Made by a program: the position numbers and the translations under genes
Notes under the pieces: generated by a model
The model's input: only the letters and a program-made list of their open reading frames with translations
What the model was told of the DNA's origin: nothing
Database searches by the model: none
Source: Thermoproteus sp. UBA157
GTDB lineage: Archaea > Thermoproteota > Thermoprotei > Thermoproteales > Thermoproteaceae
Length of the DNA: 30,449 nt
Reading direction: 5' to 3'
Assembly: GCA_002497345.1 (NCBI GenBank)
Contig: DANS01000032.1
Span: 35,765 to 66,213 of the forward strand
Shown here: piece after piece, positions 6,894-14,267 of the stretch
Layout of the letters: each line of letters begins with the position of its first letter
How positions within the stretch are numbered: the first letter of the stretch is position 1

Positions 6894-7292
6894 CTAAAAA
6901 GGCAATATCCGTTGCGGCTTAGCTATCTGCGGCGGCGTCGCCGTGTGCCATACGAGGTAGGAGGCCAACGTGGTTATCAAAGTTGCCAATAGCACAGCCG
7001 CCAAGGCTCTCAGCATGCCCACGCCTGTCAAGGCCGAAACCACGCCTAACGCCAGCAATACGCCTAGAAGGAAGGCGAGGGGCAAGGCCAAGAGCACGAC
7101 GGGCGGGAAGACCACTGCCAGAGCCGCCGATGCCGCAATGCCTATCAAGAAGCCCACGACGAAGAGGATGGGGGCGAGGATCGACGCGAGGAGCACGAGC
7201 AACGGGTTGACGGGGCGTCCTTTAACTAAAGTCAAGGAACCCCAGAGGGATAACAGCCAGAGGACGATCCAGAGGAGCGCGCCTAAGTCCAT
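6894..7292 (-). CDS. Small integral membrane protein, unknown
   Basis: 132 residues with about four hydrophobic segments (LWIVLWLLSLWGSL, LLVLLASILAPILFVVGFLIGIAA, ALAVVFPPVVLLALPLAFLLGVLLALGVV, LRALAAVLLATLITTLASYLVW) and a short polar tail. No family is recognised. The N-terminus MDLGAL...WGSLTLVKGRPVN resembles that of the protein at 5827-6381. It lies 61 nt after the fucose-isomerase-like gene and may be co-transcribed with it, although a weak TATA-like gttaac lies about 24 nt before the ATG. Confidence 0.7.
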   Translation of the reverse strand: MDLGALLWIVLWLLSLWGSLTLVKGRPVNPLLVLLASILAPILFVVGFLIGIAASAALAVVFPPVVLLALPLAFLLGVLLALGVVSALTGVGMLRALAAVLLATLITTLASYLVWHTATPPQIAKPQRILPF

Positions 7293-7353
7293 ATCCCCCG
7301 ACGGCCGTCAGCCGTTAACTTCTGCGGCCACCGATTCCCAGCGGAAGGAGTCA

Positions 7354-8526
7354 TCACGGCACCACCTTAGCTCCCATGTACGTTAAATATTCCTTGACCT
7401 CGTCGTACACGTCGTCGAGGACGAACGCTAAGTGGTTGCCCAGCCCCGCCTCGAGCACGTCCTTGGCTGATCCGACGAGGAGCTTAAGCCCTATTTGGGT
7501 ATTACACGCCTCTATCCTCTCCGCCTCCACCGTGACGCCCTTCAGGAGGAGCGCCCTCTTGAGGTCGGCGGATACCCTGAGGAGCGTCGCCGTGAGGCCC
7601 GAGGCGAAGGCCGCCCTTATGGCGGCCGGCGCGCCTGTGCCCATGCGCTTCACTATGGAGTACTTATCGGCGATCATGGGCGGCGCCCCGTCGTGGGTGA
7701 GGACCAGGAGATCGCCCTCGGCCAAGTTCACGTTGCCCATCCACGCGGGCCCGCCGGATAGCCTCGAGAGGACGTACATGGAGTACAGAGCCCTCATATC
7801 GCCCTCGCAAGCGGCCGGTATGCCCATCTGGTTCAACAAGGCGAGCGAGATGCAGGGGGTCCAGCCGAGCCTCCTTATCGCCTCCCTATCGAAGCACCAG
7901 CAGCCCAAGGTGAGGCCGTCCCATCCCCTCTTCTCGGCCATCTCAGCCAGCCTCTTGGCGTACGCCGCCATCGGCGCTATCTGCGCCTCCGAGAACTCGC
8001 TGGAGATGGCGCCAGATATAAGCTTCCTGGCATCCTCGAGCCCCGTCCTCGGGTCCAAACCCGCGAGGCTCTCCTCGAGCCCTATCTGGTCAACGACGAC
8101 CAACACCATGTTGCTGGAGACGAGCCAAGAGTTCGGCGCCCCCACGAGCCCGAAGCGCGGCGCGCCCCGCTTGATCAGCTCTATGAGCCTCAAGGCCCTC
8201 ACGGCCCTCTCGTCGAGAGGTTGGCCGGGCCTCTCCAACGTTATAAGCTTGGCGTACCTGCCCGAATCCCTCAACGCAGCGAGCGCCTCCAGCGCAGACG
8301 GCAAGGAGTTGTAATGGGGCCATGCCAGAAGCACGTTGTATCGCCTGGACGCCGCCAAGATCTCGTTCTCGGCCCCGCCCGTGAGCACTACTATAAACGC
8401 CGTATCGGAATCGGGGGTTATCGAGGCGCCCAACTTTGTGAGCTGTTCGCTGTACTCCTCGCGGTACTCCCTCTTGACGTCCTCGGGCGTGTCGGCCGAC
8501 GACGCCACGGCCAAGTGGATATCCAC
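7354..8526 (-). CDS. L-fucose/L-arabinose isomerase-superfamily protein
   Basis: 390 residues from GTG 8526. This start is preferred because a TATA-like ctttatatt (8546-8554) is centred 24 nt upstream and the longer frame would run into the neighbouring membrane-protein gene. The sequence DGLTLGCWCFDREAI (about 203-217), WTPCISLALLNQMGIPAACEGDM (222-244, with the metal-ligand-type Glu241 and Asp243) and a late GNHLAFVLDD (His candidate) match the fucose isomerase C-terminal-like superfamily. E. coli FucI is ~590 residues, so this is the short form seen in thermophiles. The usual reaction is aldose-ketose isomerisation with a divalent metal; the sugar is not predictable. No sugar kinase or aldolase is adjacent. 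Confidence 0.82.
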   Translation of the reverse strand: MDIHLAVASSADTPEDVKREYREEYSEQLTKLGASITPDSDTAFIVVLTGGAENEILAASRRYNVLLAWPHYNSLPSALEALAALRDSGRYAKLITLERPGQPLDERAVRALRLIELIKRGAPRFGLVGAPNSWLVSSNMVLVVVDQIGLEESLAGLDPRTGLEDARKLISGAISSEFSEAQIAPMAAYAKRLAEMAEKRGWDGLTLGCWCFDREAIRRLGWTPCISLALLNQMGIPAACEGDMRALYSMYVLSRLSGGPAWMGNVNLAEGDLLVLTHDGAPPMIADKYSIVKRMGTGAPAAIRAAFASGLTATLLRVSADLKRALLLKGVTVEAERIEACNTQIGLKLLVGSAKDVLEAGLGNHLAFVLDDVYDEVKEYLTYMGAKVVP

Positions 8527-8545
8527 GCGAGCCCGCTCCGCGCAC

Positions 8546-8554
8546 AATATAAAG
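8546..8554 (-). promoter_or_regulatory. TATA-like element deciding the start of the fucose-isomerase-like gene
   Basis: Minus-strand ctttatatt, centred about 24 nt before GTG 8526. It supports the leaderless GTG start over the longer in-frame options reaching back to 8736. Confidence 0.6.
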
Positions 8555-8561
8555 GTTGATT

Positions 8562-8837
8562 CTATATTATCGATAAATAGATTAAATATAGCGTAGCTAC
8601 GAGTCCAATAATCCATATATATAGATCTAATCCCTTCCTTATTCTGGCCGCCCATAGCGAGAGGCCGGCTACTCCGTTGATGAAACCCGCAGCTACGGCC
8701 GCAAGCGAGATCAGATCCAGATGAGGCCTCGCGCACAAGTTATAGGGCAAGATCAAGGCTTGCGACTTTATGCGGTAGCTTGTGAGCACCGCTAAATAAC
8801 CCGATGCGACGAGCAATACCGCCGCGTACATCAACAC
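8562..8837 (-). CDS. Small membrane protein with three predicted helices, unknown
   Basis: 91 residues if the GTG at 8837 is used; TTG 8834 and ATG 8831 are close alternatives. Hydrophobic stretches are YAAVLLVASGYLAVL, LISLAAVAAGFINGVAGLSLWA and LYIWIIGLVATLYLIYLSII. No family is recognised and the upstream TATA-like signal is weak. It sits between the fucose-isomerase-like gene and the truncated MFS gene, but it does not continue the MFS frame, so I do not regard it as the missing MFS half. Confidence 0.55.
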   Translation of the reverse strand: MLMYAAVLLVASGYLAVLTSYRIKSQALILPYNLCARPHLDLISLAAVAAGFINGVAGLSLWAARIRKGLDLYIWIIGLVATLYLIYLSII

Positions 8838-8940
8838 TGTAGGAAGTTTTCACTCACGCCCATGGACTCGCGTGAAGAGGCGAAGCGTATCGCTAGCGCT
8901 CCTCTTGAGCCTCCCCTACCGGTTGATGTCGTCGTTGGCC

Positions 8941-9642
8941 CTAGCCGGCTGCAACGTTCACGGCAAGCCCGAGGATCAAGACGTATTTGACCACGGGGTC
9001 TTGCGCCTTAAACCCCCTCCAGAAGGCCAGAGATCCCGCCATGGCCTTGAGCAACTCCCGGGTCGGCATTTCCTGCACCGGAGCTGTCTCGACCAACAAC
9101 CTCATCCTGAGCAGAGCCACGATCGCCGATATTATGCCCGATAGGAGGAAGGAGGCGCGCATCCCGGTCAACCCCATTGCGTCTAGCAGATAGCCGCCGA
9201 CAGGCGGCAGGAAGAGCCACGGAACTTGCGGCAGCACCGCCGTCAGCATCATGCCCCCTCCTCTCCTTTCAGGCGGCAGGGAGTCGAGGAGTATGGCGGC
9301 TAGGGCGGGCTGGTAGAAGTGTAGCGCTGAGTCTACGACGTAGACGGCCACGAACATCTGCCAGTTGAGGGCGGCCGCGTAGAGGAACTGAGTCGCGGTG
9401 ATGCCCCAGGTGCCTATCACTATGGACTTGCGCCTGCCTATCACGTCCGTGAGGACCCCTCCGGGCAGAACCGCGAGCATGTTGGCCAGGGAGCCCAACG
9501 ACGTGGCCACGCCTATGTCCACCTCGGAGGCTCCGAGGAGCTTCATGTACTCGGCCAAATAGGGAAACGTCAAGGCCGAGGATATCGCGAAGAGGAACCA
9601 AGAGGTCGCGATAACGCCTACGTTGCCCTTCAGCCAGCTCAT
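8941..9642 (-). pseudogene. Truncated MFS transporter, N-terminal half only
   Basis: 233 residues from ATG 9642, which overlaps the surE stop (ATGA). The N-terminal MFS half is clear: WFLFAISSALTFPYLAEYMKLLGASEVDIGVATSLGSL as helix 1 to helix 2, then the loop 2-3 signature GGVLTDVIGRRKS, and further helices ending RMRLLVETAP. A cytoplasmic loop follows, then the beginning of helix 7 (VVKYVLILGLAVNVAAG), and then a stop. Full MFS proteins have 12 helices and ~390 residues. No downstream frame restores the C-terminal half; a 103-nt gap then leads to an unrelated small membrane ORF. A deletion or early stop is the simplest reading. A functional half-transporter is possible but less likely. Confidence 0.7.
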
Positions 9643-10379
9643 GACCTCTTGAGCCGCTCGAGCGCCGCAGACGCCAAGTCGCCCACGTCGCAGACGCCGT
9701 CGCGGCATATCCCGACGGCCGTCGCGGCCTTGTCGATATAAAAGGCATGCGCGTCCGTGTCCTCGGGGAACTCGTCCCTCCTAGGCCCCCATCGCCAGTA
9801 GAACTCCTCCCCTCTCGGGTCCACGAACTTATAGAGCCTCTCGGCATATAAGCCCAAGGCGAGCGCCTTCGGGCTCACCAGCTTCCCGCTCCAGCCGCTG
9901 GGCAAGTTCACCGACACTGCGAGGAGGTCGTCGCGCCAATGCCCCTCGGAGGCCTCCACGAGGGAGGTCAACAACGCCACGGCATCGCCGAGATCGGCCC
10001 CTTGTTCCATGGACGCTGCTATGGCCTTCCTCCCCAACAATCCTGCTTGTATCGCAGCCGCGACGGTCCCGCTACCGTAGGTGGACTCGAAGCCTATGTT
10101 CTCGCCCATGTTTATGCCGCTTACAACGAGCTCCGCGTCAGGCGCCAATAGGTTCAAGGCTAGGAAGACGGCGTCGGTGGGAAACCCGTTTGTCAGATAG
10201 TAGTCGCCGATTTTCCTCACCCTCAGAGGCTTGTGGTAGGTCCTGGCGAAGCCCGTGGCGCTCCTCTGGCGCTCGGGCACGACGACTACGACCTCGTGTC
10301 CCCTCTCCTTGAGCGCCTCGACTACGCGCCTCAGCGCGGGCGCGTGGGGGCCGTCATCGTTCGTGAGGACTATCTTCAC
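9639..10379 (-). CDS. surE: 5'-nucleotidase SurE
   Basis: 246 residues from GTG 10379, with a TATA-like gttaaaaataataa (10400-10413) centred about 28 nt upstream. The metal-binding LTNDDG (residues 5-10, Asp8 and Asp9), RQRSATG with Ser40, TNGFPTDAVFLAL and SGINMGENIG (metal-ligand Asn) are all present, as is YGSGTVAAA. SurE dephosphorylates nucleoside 5'/3'-monophosphates in the cytoplasm and needs a divalent metal. It shares a transcript with the truncated MFS gene downstream. It is divergent from the FAU-1 gene, with an 85-nt gap holding a separate TATA for each. Confidence 0.95.
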   Translation of the reverse strand: MKIVLTNDDGPHAPALRRVVEALKERGHEVVVVVPERQRSATGFARTYHKPLRVRKIGDYYLTNGFPTDAVFLALNLLAPDAELVVSGINMGENIGFESTYGSGTVAAAIQAGLLGRKAIAASMEQGADLGDAVALLTSLVEASEGHWRDDLLAVSVNLPSGWSGKLVSPKALALGLYAERLYKFVDPRGEEFYWRWGPRRDEFPEDTDAHAFYIDKAATAVGICRDGVCDVGDLASAALERLKRS

Positions 10380-10399
10380 CGACGACGTCTAGGGCCGAC

Positions 10400-10413
10400 C
10401 TTATTATTTTTAA
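10400..10413 (-). promoter_or_regulatory. TATA-like element of surE
   Basis: Minus-strand gttaaaaataataa, centred about 28 nt before GTG 10379. Confidence 0.55.
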
Positions 10414-10437
10414 CGGCACAACCGCCGAGGCGATGCC

Positions 10438-10446
10438 CTTATTAAC
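10438..10446 (+). promoter_or_regulatory. TATA-like element of the FAU-1-type gene
   Basis: Plus-strand cttattaac, centred about 23 nt before GTG 10465. This supports the GTG start; an ATG two bases earlier is in another frame. Confidence 0.5.
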
Positions 10447-10464
10447 CCAGCCGCCTCGCCGCAT

Positions 10465-11799
10465 GTGTACAAGGTGAGAGTGCGCGGCATCTTCTCAACT
10501 GCGTTGACCAAGCTGGCCTTGGATTGGGGATTCTCGGTGGTGCAGCCGACGAAGGCTATAGCAGATAGGTTCAAGCTAGCCGAGGACCTCAGCCCTCCCG
10601 ATATAACCGTCAAGGACCACGAGAGCAAAACCGGCGTGATAGTGCTGGGCAATTGCGAGGCGGCCGACGCGTTCGTGGGCCGCCTAAAGGAGCTGGATCC
10701 CTTCGTAGCCAAGGCCAAAGACGGCGTTAAGGAGGTCTTCGCAGCAACGCCGTACGAGGAGGGGGGCAAACAATACGTCAAGACTCCCGGCGGGGGCATC
10801 GCCGAGGTGCCGAGCAGATACGTGGTCTACCCGTCGAGGAGGCTCTTCACGATCTTGCGGCCGCCCATAGGGCCTAAGCCCGGCGTGGCTGTGCCCGAGA
10901 TAGTGGTGGCAGGGCGCTACTTGGAGGTGGACACCATGGGCGGCGTCAAGTACAGCAAGCACATAGGCCCCGAGGAGAGGCTCAGGCTCGGCATCTTGGC
11001 CGATACGAGGCTGAGGCATATATCGCAGGGGTTGGGCTTGAGGTTCAAGTCATCGGCCCGATTCGCAGACGAGCGGGTCCTCGAGGGCGAGGCGAGGGCG
11101 CTTTACGATGAGCTCCTCAGGATATCCTCAAGTACGTGGGGCGAGGGGGAGGTCGTTAGGCGCGGCGATTGTCTCTACGTTGTTTTATTCGACGCCGAGG
11201 TGAAGAGGAGGCTCGACGAAGTGAGGGCGTCTGTGGTGCCCACGGCCGCGGGCCATCACGCCTTGAGGGCGCAAGGGCTCGGGAAATGCCTCGATCTCTT
11301 GGACTACATAGGAGCCGGCGAATACGAAAAAATCGCGGAGTTCCTCGCCAGAGGCGATTTGGAGATCCTCCACGTAAAGCCGTGGGGCGACGTGATAAAA
11401 ATGAGGGGCGCCTCCCTCGGCTTCAGGAACGGAGTCCTCGTGATCAAGAGGGCGTTGAGGCCCGGAGGCGTCCTAGACGGCATTGGAAGGAAGATAGAGA
11501 GCGGCTTCTACGCCTTGACGTGTATAAAGCCCGGCTCCGCGTTCGTTGTGCACAGCTACTACGACGCGTCGGGCCGTTGGATCGGGACCTACGTAAACGC
11601 TAACAGCCCCGTCGAGGTTGGCAGAAGGATTATCTACGTGGACCTGTTCGTGGACAAGGCCTTGACGGAGGAGGGCGAGAGGCTGCTGGACTTGGAGGAG
11701 GCCAGAGAATACGCCGAGTTCTTGCCTAATCGCTACAAAAAGCCCGAGGAGCTCCTGCCGTCTGGGCGTCTGCGGTGCTCCGAAAACGGCCTCCTATAG
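10465..11799 (+). CDS. FAU-1-type RNase E/G-like RNA-binding protein (DUF402 C-terminus)
   Basis: 444 residues from GTG 10465. The N-terminal part (VRVRGIFSTALTKLALDWGFSVVQPT, then ITVKDHESKTGVIVLGN) resembles the archaeal FAU-1 start, which is related to the S1/RNase E/G region. The C-terminal ~150 residues contain the DUF402 pattern: ALTCIKPGSAFVVHSYYDASGRWIGTYVNANSPVEV, then YVDLFVDKAL and AREYAEFLPNRYKKPEELL. P. furiosus FAU-1 binds AU-rich RNA and has been described as processing rRNA, by established knowledge; the same role here is inference. The length fits the family (~450-490). Its stop overlaps the convergent SDR stop by 6 nt. Confidence 0.85.
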   Translation: MYKVRVRGIFSTALTKLALDWGFSVVQPTKAIADRFKLAEDLSPPDITVKDHESKTGVIVLGNCEAADAFVGRLKELDPFVAKAKDGVKEVFAATPYEEGGKQYVKTPGGGIAEVPSRYVVYPSRRLFTILRPPIGPKPGVAVPEIVVAGRYLEVDTMGGVKYSKHIGPEERLRLGILADTRLRHISQGLGLRFKSSARFADERVLEGEARALYDELLRISSSTWGEGEVVRRGDCLYVVLFDAEVKRRLDEVRASVVPTAAGHHALRAQGLGKCLDLLDYIGAGEYEKIAEFLARGDLEILHVKPWGDVIKMRGASLGFRNGVLVIKRALRPGGVLDGIGRKIESGFYALTCIKPGSAFVVHSYYDASGRWIGTYVNANSPVEVGRRIIYVDLFVDKALTEEGERLLDLEEAREYAEFLPNRYKKPEELLPSGRLRCSENGLL

Positions 11800-12540
11800 G
11801 GCCGATCCGTGCTTTAGGGTCTCGCCTGAATCAACAACTACCACCTGACCCGTTATTGTGGGTATCTTGATCAACGCGGCCACCGCCTCGGCCACATCCT
11901 CGGGGCTGACCAGCTTGCCGAGGAGCGTGTTCCTCCTCGCGTATTCCTCCTCGGACACGCCCAAGAGGCGCAAGAGGCTCTCGCCCATCTTGGTCCTCAC
12001 CACGCCGGGGGCGACCGCGTTTACCCTAATTCTCGGCGCCAGCTCCACAGCGAGCGCCTTGGTTAAGTTTATCACGGCGGCTTTAGCTGCGCTGTATATG
12101 GACAAGCCGTAAAACGGGGTCAACCCCGCTATCGATGCCACGTTTATGATCACGCCGCCGTCGCGCATGGCCTTAGCCGCCTCCTGGGAACAATATATCA
12201 CGGATTTCAGGGTCGCCTCGAGCTGTTTTTCTATGACCCTATCGTCCGCGTCCAGGAAGCGGGAATACAGCCCCAGCCCGGCGTTGTTGACCCAAACGTC
12301 AAAAGCGCCGAAGAGCTTCACGGCCTCCTGGACGAGAGCTCTGCATCCCTCTCTGCTCGAGACGTCGGCCATGACCACGGCCCCGTCGCCGCCGGCCTCC
12401 CTCACTAGCCTCAAAGTCTCCTCGGCCTCGTCCCTCCCCCTCTTGGCGTTCACCACGACCCTATAGCCGTCTCGGGCCAACCTGACGGCAATCGCTCTGC
12501 CTATGCCCCTTCCGGATCCCGTGACGGCGGCGGTCGGCAT
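11794..12540 (-). CDS. SDR-family NAD(P)-dependent oxidoreductase, FabG-like
   Basis: 248 residues. Classical SDR motifs are complete: TGSGRGIG (7-14), NNAG (85-88), catalytic Ser136 in NVASIAG, and Y149-x3-K153 in YSAAK, then PGVV and a C-terminal GQVVVVDSGETL. These enzymes reduce or oxidise a carbonyl/alcohol pair; substrate is unknown. It lies 20 nt after the CGDB/DUF6379-like gene on the same strand. A TATA-like gataaatcc is centred about 26 nt before the ATG, so it may also be transcribed alone. The partner hints at sugar or polyol chemistry, which is only a guess. Confidence 0.93.
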   Translation of the reverse strand: MPTAAVTGSGRGIGRAIAVRLARDGYRVVVNAKRGRDEAEETLRLVREAGGDGAVVMADVSSREGCRALVQEAVKLFGAFDVWVNNAGLGLYSRFLDADDRVIEKQLEATLKSVIYCSQEAAKAMRDGGVIINVASIAGLTPFYGLSIYSAAKAAVINLTKALAVELAPRIRVNAVAPGVVRTKMGESLLRLLGVSEEEYARRNTLLGKLVSPEDVAEAVAALIKIPTITGQVVVVDSGETLKHGSAL

Positions 12541-12560
12541 GAGGCGTTAAAAAAATGGAT

Positions 12561-12914
12561 TTATCTGGGGACGTCCGTCACGTCGAAGTGGAGTTCCCCC
12601 CACTCCCTAGTCCTGGCCGTTATGTCTATCCTGTGGGGGCCGCTCGACAGCGAGAGTCCCTTTAGGATTACGGTCACCTCGTCCCTGACGGCGAACTTAT
12701 ACCCCTGCTGTTCCAACTGGGCGGCCAAATATCTGCCCGAGGACGTCACCACCTCGATCTTGTCCTTCGGCACGGCCGAGCCGTCCACCGATATCTTCAA
12801 GTCCGTTATAGTGGCTGGGGCCAACATGTTCTTGAGCTTGAACTCAGCGCCGTCAGGTCCGTTCTTCAAGCTCCCCTGGACGTATAGTTGCCTTAATACC
12901 GAGGGCGGTAGCAT
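12561..12914 (-). CDS. CGDB/DUF6379-like small protein, tentative family
   Basis: 117 residues from ATG 12914; the longer frame to 12980 is rejected because a TATA-like element sits 24 nt before 12914. The product starts MLPPSVLRQLYVQGSLKN, continues with a beta-rich FKLKNMLAPATITDLKISVDG, and ends with LKGLSLSSGPHRIDITARTREWGELHFDV. This resembles the small C-glycoside-deglycosidase beta subunit / DUF6379 family, from memory of the pattern rather than a search. Known relatives pair with a sugar-phosphate-isomerase-like alpha subunit; no adjacent gene encodes one, although a TIM-barrel-like gene lies 7 kb away. The SDR gene follows on the same strand. Confidence 0.7.
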   Translation of the reverse strand: MLPPSVLRQLYVQGSLKNGPDGAEFKLKNMLAPATITDLKISVDGSAVPKDKIEVVTSSGRYLAAQLEQQGYKFAVRDEVTVILKGLSLSSGPHRIDITARTREWGELHFDVTDVPR

Positions 12915-12933
12915 TATACAGCTAAAGCGAATG

Positions 12934-12943
12934 CATTTATATC
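12934..12943. promoter_or_regulatory. Single shared TATA-like element of a divergent gene pair
   Basis: The block catttatatc lies at the midpoint between ATG 12914 (-) and GTG 12961 (+). Its centre is about 24 nt from each start, the leaderless spacing seen elsewhere in this window. No second AT-rich block is placed for a separate promoter, so one near-symmetric element may serve both directions. Confidence 0.6.
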
Positions 12944-12960
12944 TATATCCCACGACTTCC

Positions 12961-13245
12961 GTGAGGGTCTCATACGACAAATTGAGGAGGTTCGTCGAAT
13001 CGGCGGCCGGCTATTCGATGATAGAGCTGGGCGATAGGATAGAGCTGATCTTCAACACGCCATCAATGGAGGAGGCGGCGGGCACGGGAGAGGGGGGCGA
13101 GGGCAAGCAGATAGTGCTGAGGGGGGTGAGGAGGGGCGATCTGGTGGAGTTCACCGAGGCGTATGTTAGATCTGCGACGAGCTCGGAGCCCATGGATCTA
13201 CGGGATCTCGAGCTCTGGATTCAATACATCGAGAGCGCTTATTAG
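12961..13245 (+). CDS. Unknown 94-aa protein
   Basis: GTG start chosen because of the shared TATA-like element 23 nt upstream; the longer open frame upstream is antisense to the divergent gene. The product (MRVSYDKLRRFVESAAGYS..., IELGDRIELIFNTPSM, a flexible Gly/Glu-rich EEAAGTGEGGEGK, GVRRGDLVEFTEAYVRSA, LRDLELWIQYIESAY) is charged, soluble and probably alpha/beta. No family is recognised. A GC-rich inverted-repeat region follows its stop. Confidence 0.65.
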   Translation: MRVSYDKLRRFVESAAGYSMIELGDRIELIFNTPSMEEAAGTGEGGEGKQIVLRGVRRGDLVEFTEAYVRSATSSEPMDLRDLELWIQYIESAY

Positions 13246-13273
13246 TTTATATTGGGGGCGCTAGATTCAATGA

Positions 13274-13324
13274 CCCCCCTATCGGGGGCAGATGAGCGGC
13301 CGCCACCATGGCGGCTGCGGCCGC
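13274..13324 (+). repeat. Two adjacent GC-rich inverted repeats between genes
   Basis: The first is a hairpin with CCCCC at 13274-13278 and GGGGG at 13284-13288. The second has GCGGCCGC at 13296-13303 and again at 13317-13324 (each self-complementary), with GCCGCC/GGCGGC arms nested between them. They lie in the 117-nt gap after the 94-aa gene and before the ctaB TATA. They could be a stem-type terminator, an operator, or neutral GC repeats. No T-run follows directly, which argues against a bacterial-style terminator. Confidence 0.5.
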
Positions 13325-13333
13325 GATCAGCTA

Positions 13334-13344
13334 AAACTTATTTT
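13334..13344 (+). promoter_or_regulatory. TATA-like element of ctaB
   Basis: aaacttatttt, centred about 23-26 nt before GTG 13363 / ATG 13366. It excludes the longer frame starting at 13252. Confidence 0.55.
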
Positions 13345-13362
13345 CGTTCAATTCGATCATCG

Positions 13363-14226
13363 GTGATGTCCTGGAGGCGACCCGAGCTCGACGTAGTTAG
13401 GGACTACGTGATATTGATGAAGCCCAAGGTCATTTGGCTTCTCATATTGGCCTCCGCAGTGGGCTACGTTTATGCGGCCACGCCTCGGGTCTCGTGGACG
13501 ACTCTGGTCGAGCTGGTCGCGGTCGGGCTCCTCGCGACCGGCGGGTCCGCCGCCTTCAACCAATACTGGGAACGCGACATAGATTCCAAGATGGGCAGAA
13601 CGTCGTCGAGGCCGATCCCGCGCGGTAGAGTAAGGCCGGGGGCCGCCCTCGCCTACTCGCTCGCGTTGTCCGCCGCGGGGTTCCTCGCGTCGTGGTTTTG
13701 GCTAGGGCCGGCCGCGTCGGCGGCCGTGATCGCCGGCTGGCTCTTCTACGCCGTTGTATACACAATCTTTCTAAAAAGGCGCCATTGGTCGAACATACTG
13801 TGGGGCGGATTCGCCGGAAACGCCGCGTTTCTCTCTGGCTGGCTGGCGGCCAAGCCGTTGACGCTTGAGGCCGTGCTGGACTCCATGGCCATCTACGTGT
13901 GGATACCCGCCCACATATGGTCGTTGGCATATGTATACCGCGATGAGTACAGAGATGCCGATGTGCCCATGCTGACCGCCATGTTGCCCGAGGACAAGTC
14001 GGTGGCCTTGATCTCGTCGCTCGACGTGGGGTCGGCCGCCTACATGTGGGCCTTGGCCTACGCCTACAAGGGCATCCTCGGCGCTGCGGTCATGGCGCCG
14101 GCCGCGATCGCCTCGATATTCCTAGGCCTATGGGCCTTGCGCAGAAGAGACGAGAGGTCGTTCTGGCGCGTCTTCAAGTCCAGCAGTCCGTTGCTCACCT
14201 TCTTCTTCATAGCTCTACTTGTCTAG
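13363..14226 (+). CDS. ctaB: Heme O synthase (protoheme IX farnesyltransferase)
   Basis: 287 residues from GTG 13363, or 286 from ATG 13366; the TATA-like element upstream supports this start. This is a UbiA-superfamily membrane prenyltransferase with about eight helices. The first Asp-rich motif is NQYWERDIDSKMGRT followed by SRPIPRGR (around residues 65-85), matching CtaB. The second is YRDEYRDADVPML. It also has LMKPKVIWLL at the start and HWSNILWGGFAGN in the middle. It adds an isoprenoid chain to heme b in the membrane, giving heme O for heme-copper oxidases. No oxidase subunit or heme A synthase is in the window. Confidence 0.94.
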   Translation: MMSWRRPELDVVRDYVILMKPKVIWLLILASAVGYVYAATPRVSWTTLVELVAVGLLATGGSAAFNQYWERDIDSKMGRTSSRPIPRGRVRPGAALAYSLALSAAGFLASWFWLGPAASAAVIAGWLFYAVVYTIFLKRRHWSNILWGGFAGNAAFLSGWLAAKPLTLEAVLDSMAIYVWIPAHIWSLAYVYRDEYRDADVPMLTAMLPEDKSVALISSLDVGSAAYMWALAYAYKGILGAAVMAPAAIASIFLGLWALRRRDERSFWRVFKSSSPLLTFFFIALLV

Positions 14227-14240
14227 CAAGCTACGATATG

Positions 14241-14250
14241 TTTAAAAATC
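14241..14250 (+). promoter_or_regulatory. TATA-like element of the Lrp-domain gene
   Basis: tttaaaaatc, centred about 23 nt before ATG 14268. Confidence 0.6.
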
Positions 14251-14267
14251 CGCGCACATCGTGGTAT

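Noticed and set aside
7308..7357. Possible C/D-box RNA on the minus strand (GTGATGA ... CTGA, about 50 nt apart) at the end of the fucose-isomerase-like gene
   Set aside because: No recognisable D' and C' boxes in the middle and a poor terminal stem. The C-box match is simply the double stop TGATGA after GTGCCG.
7376..8314. Long plus-strand ORF of 312 codons antisense to the fucose-isomerase-like gene
   Set aside because: Composition and lack of any motif mark it as a GC-driven shadow of the real gene on the other strand.
8562..8837. The small membrane ORF as the missing C-terminal half of the truncated MFS gene
   Set aside because: Its three helices and sequence do not resemble MFS helices 8-12, and it is separated by about 100 nt without an open frame.
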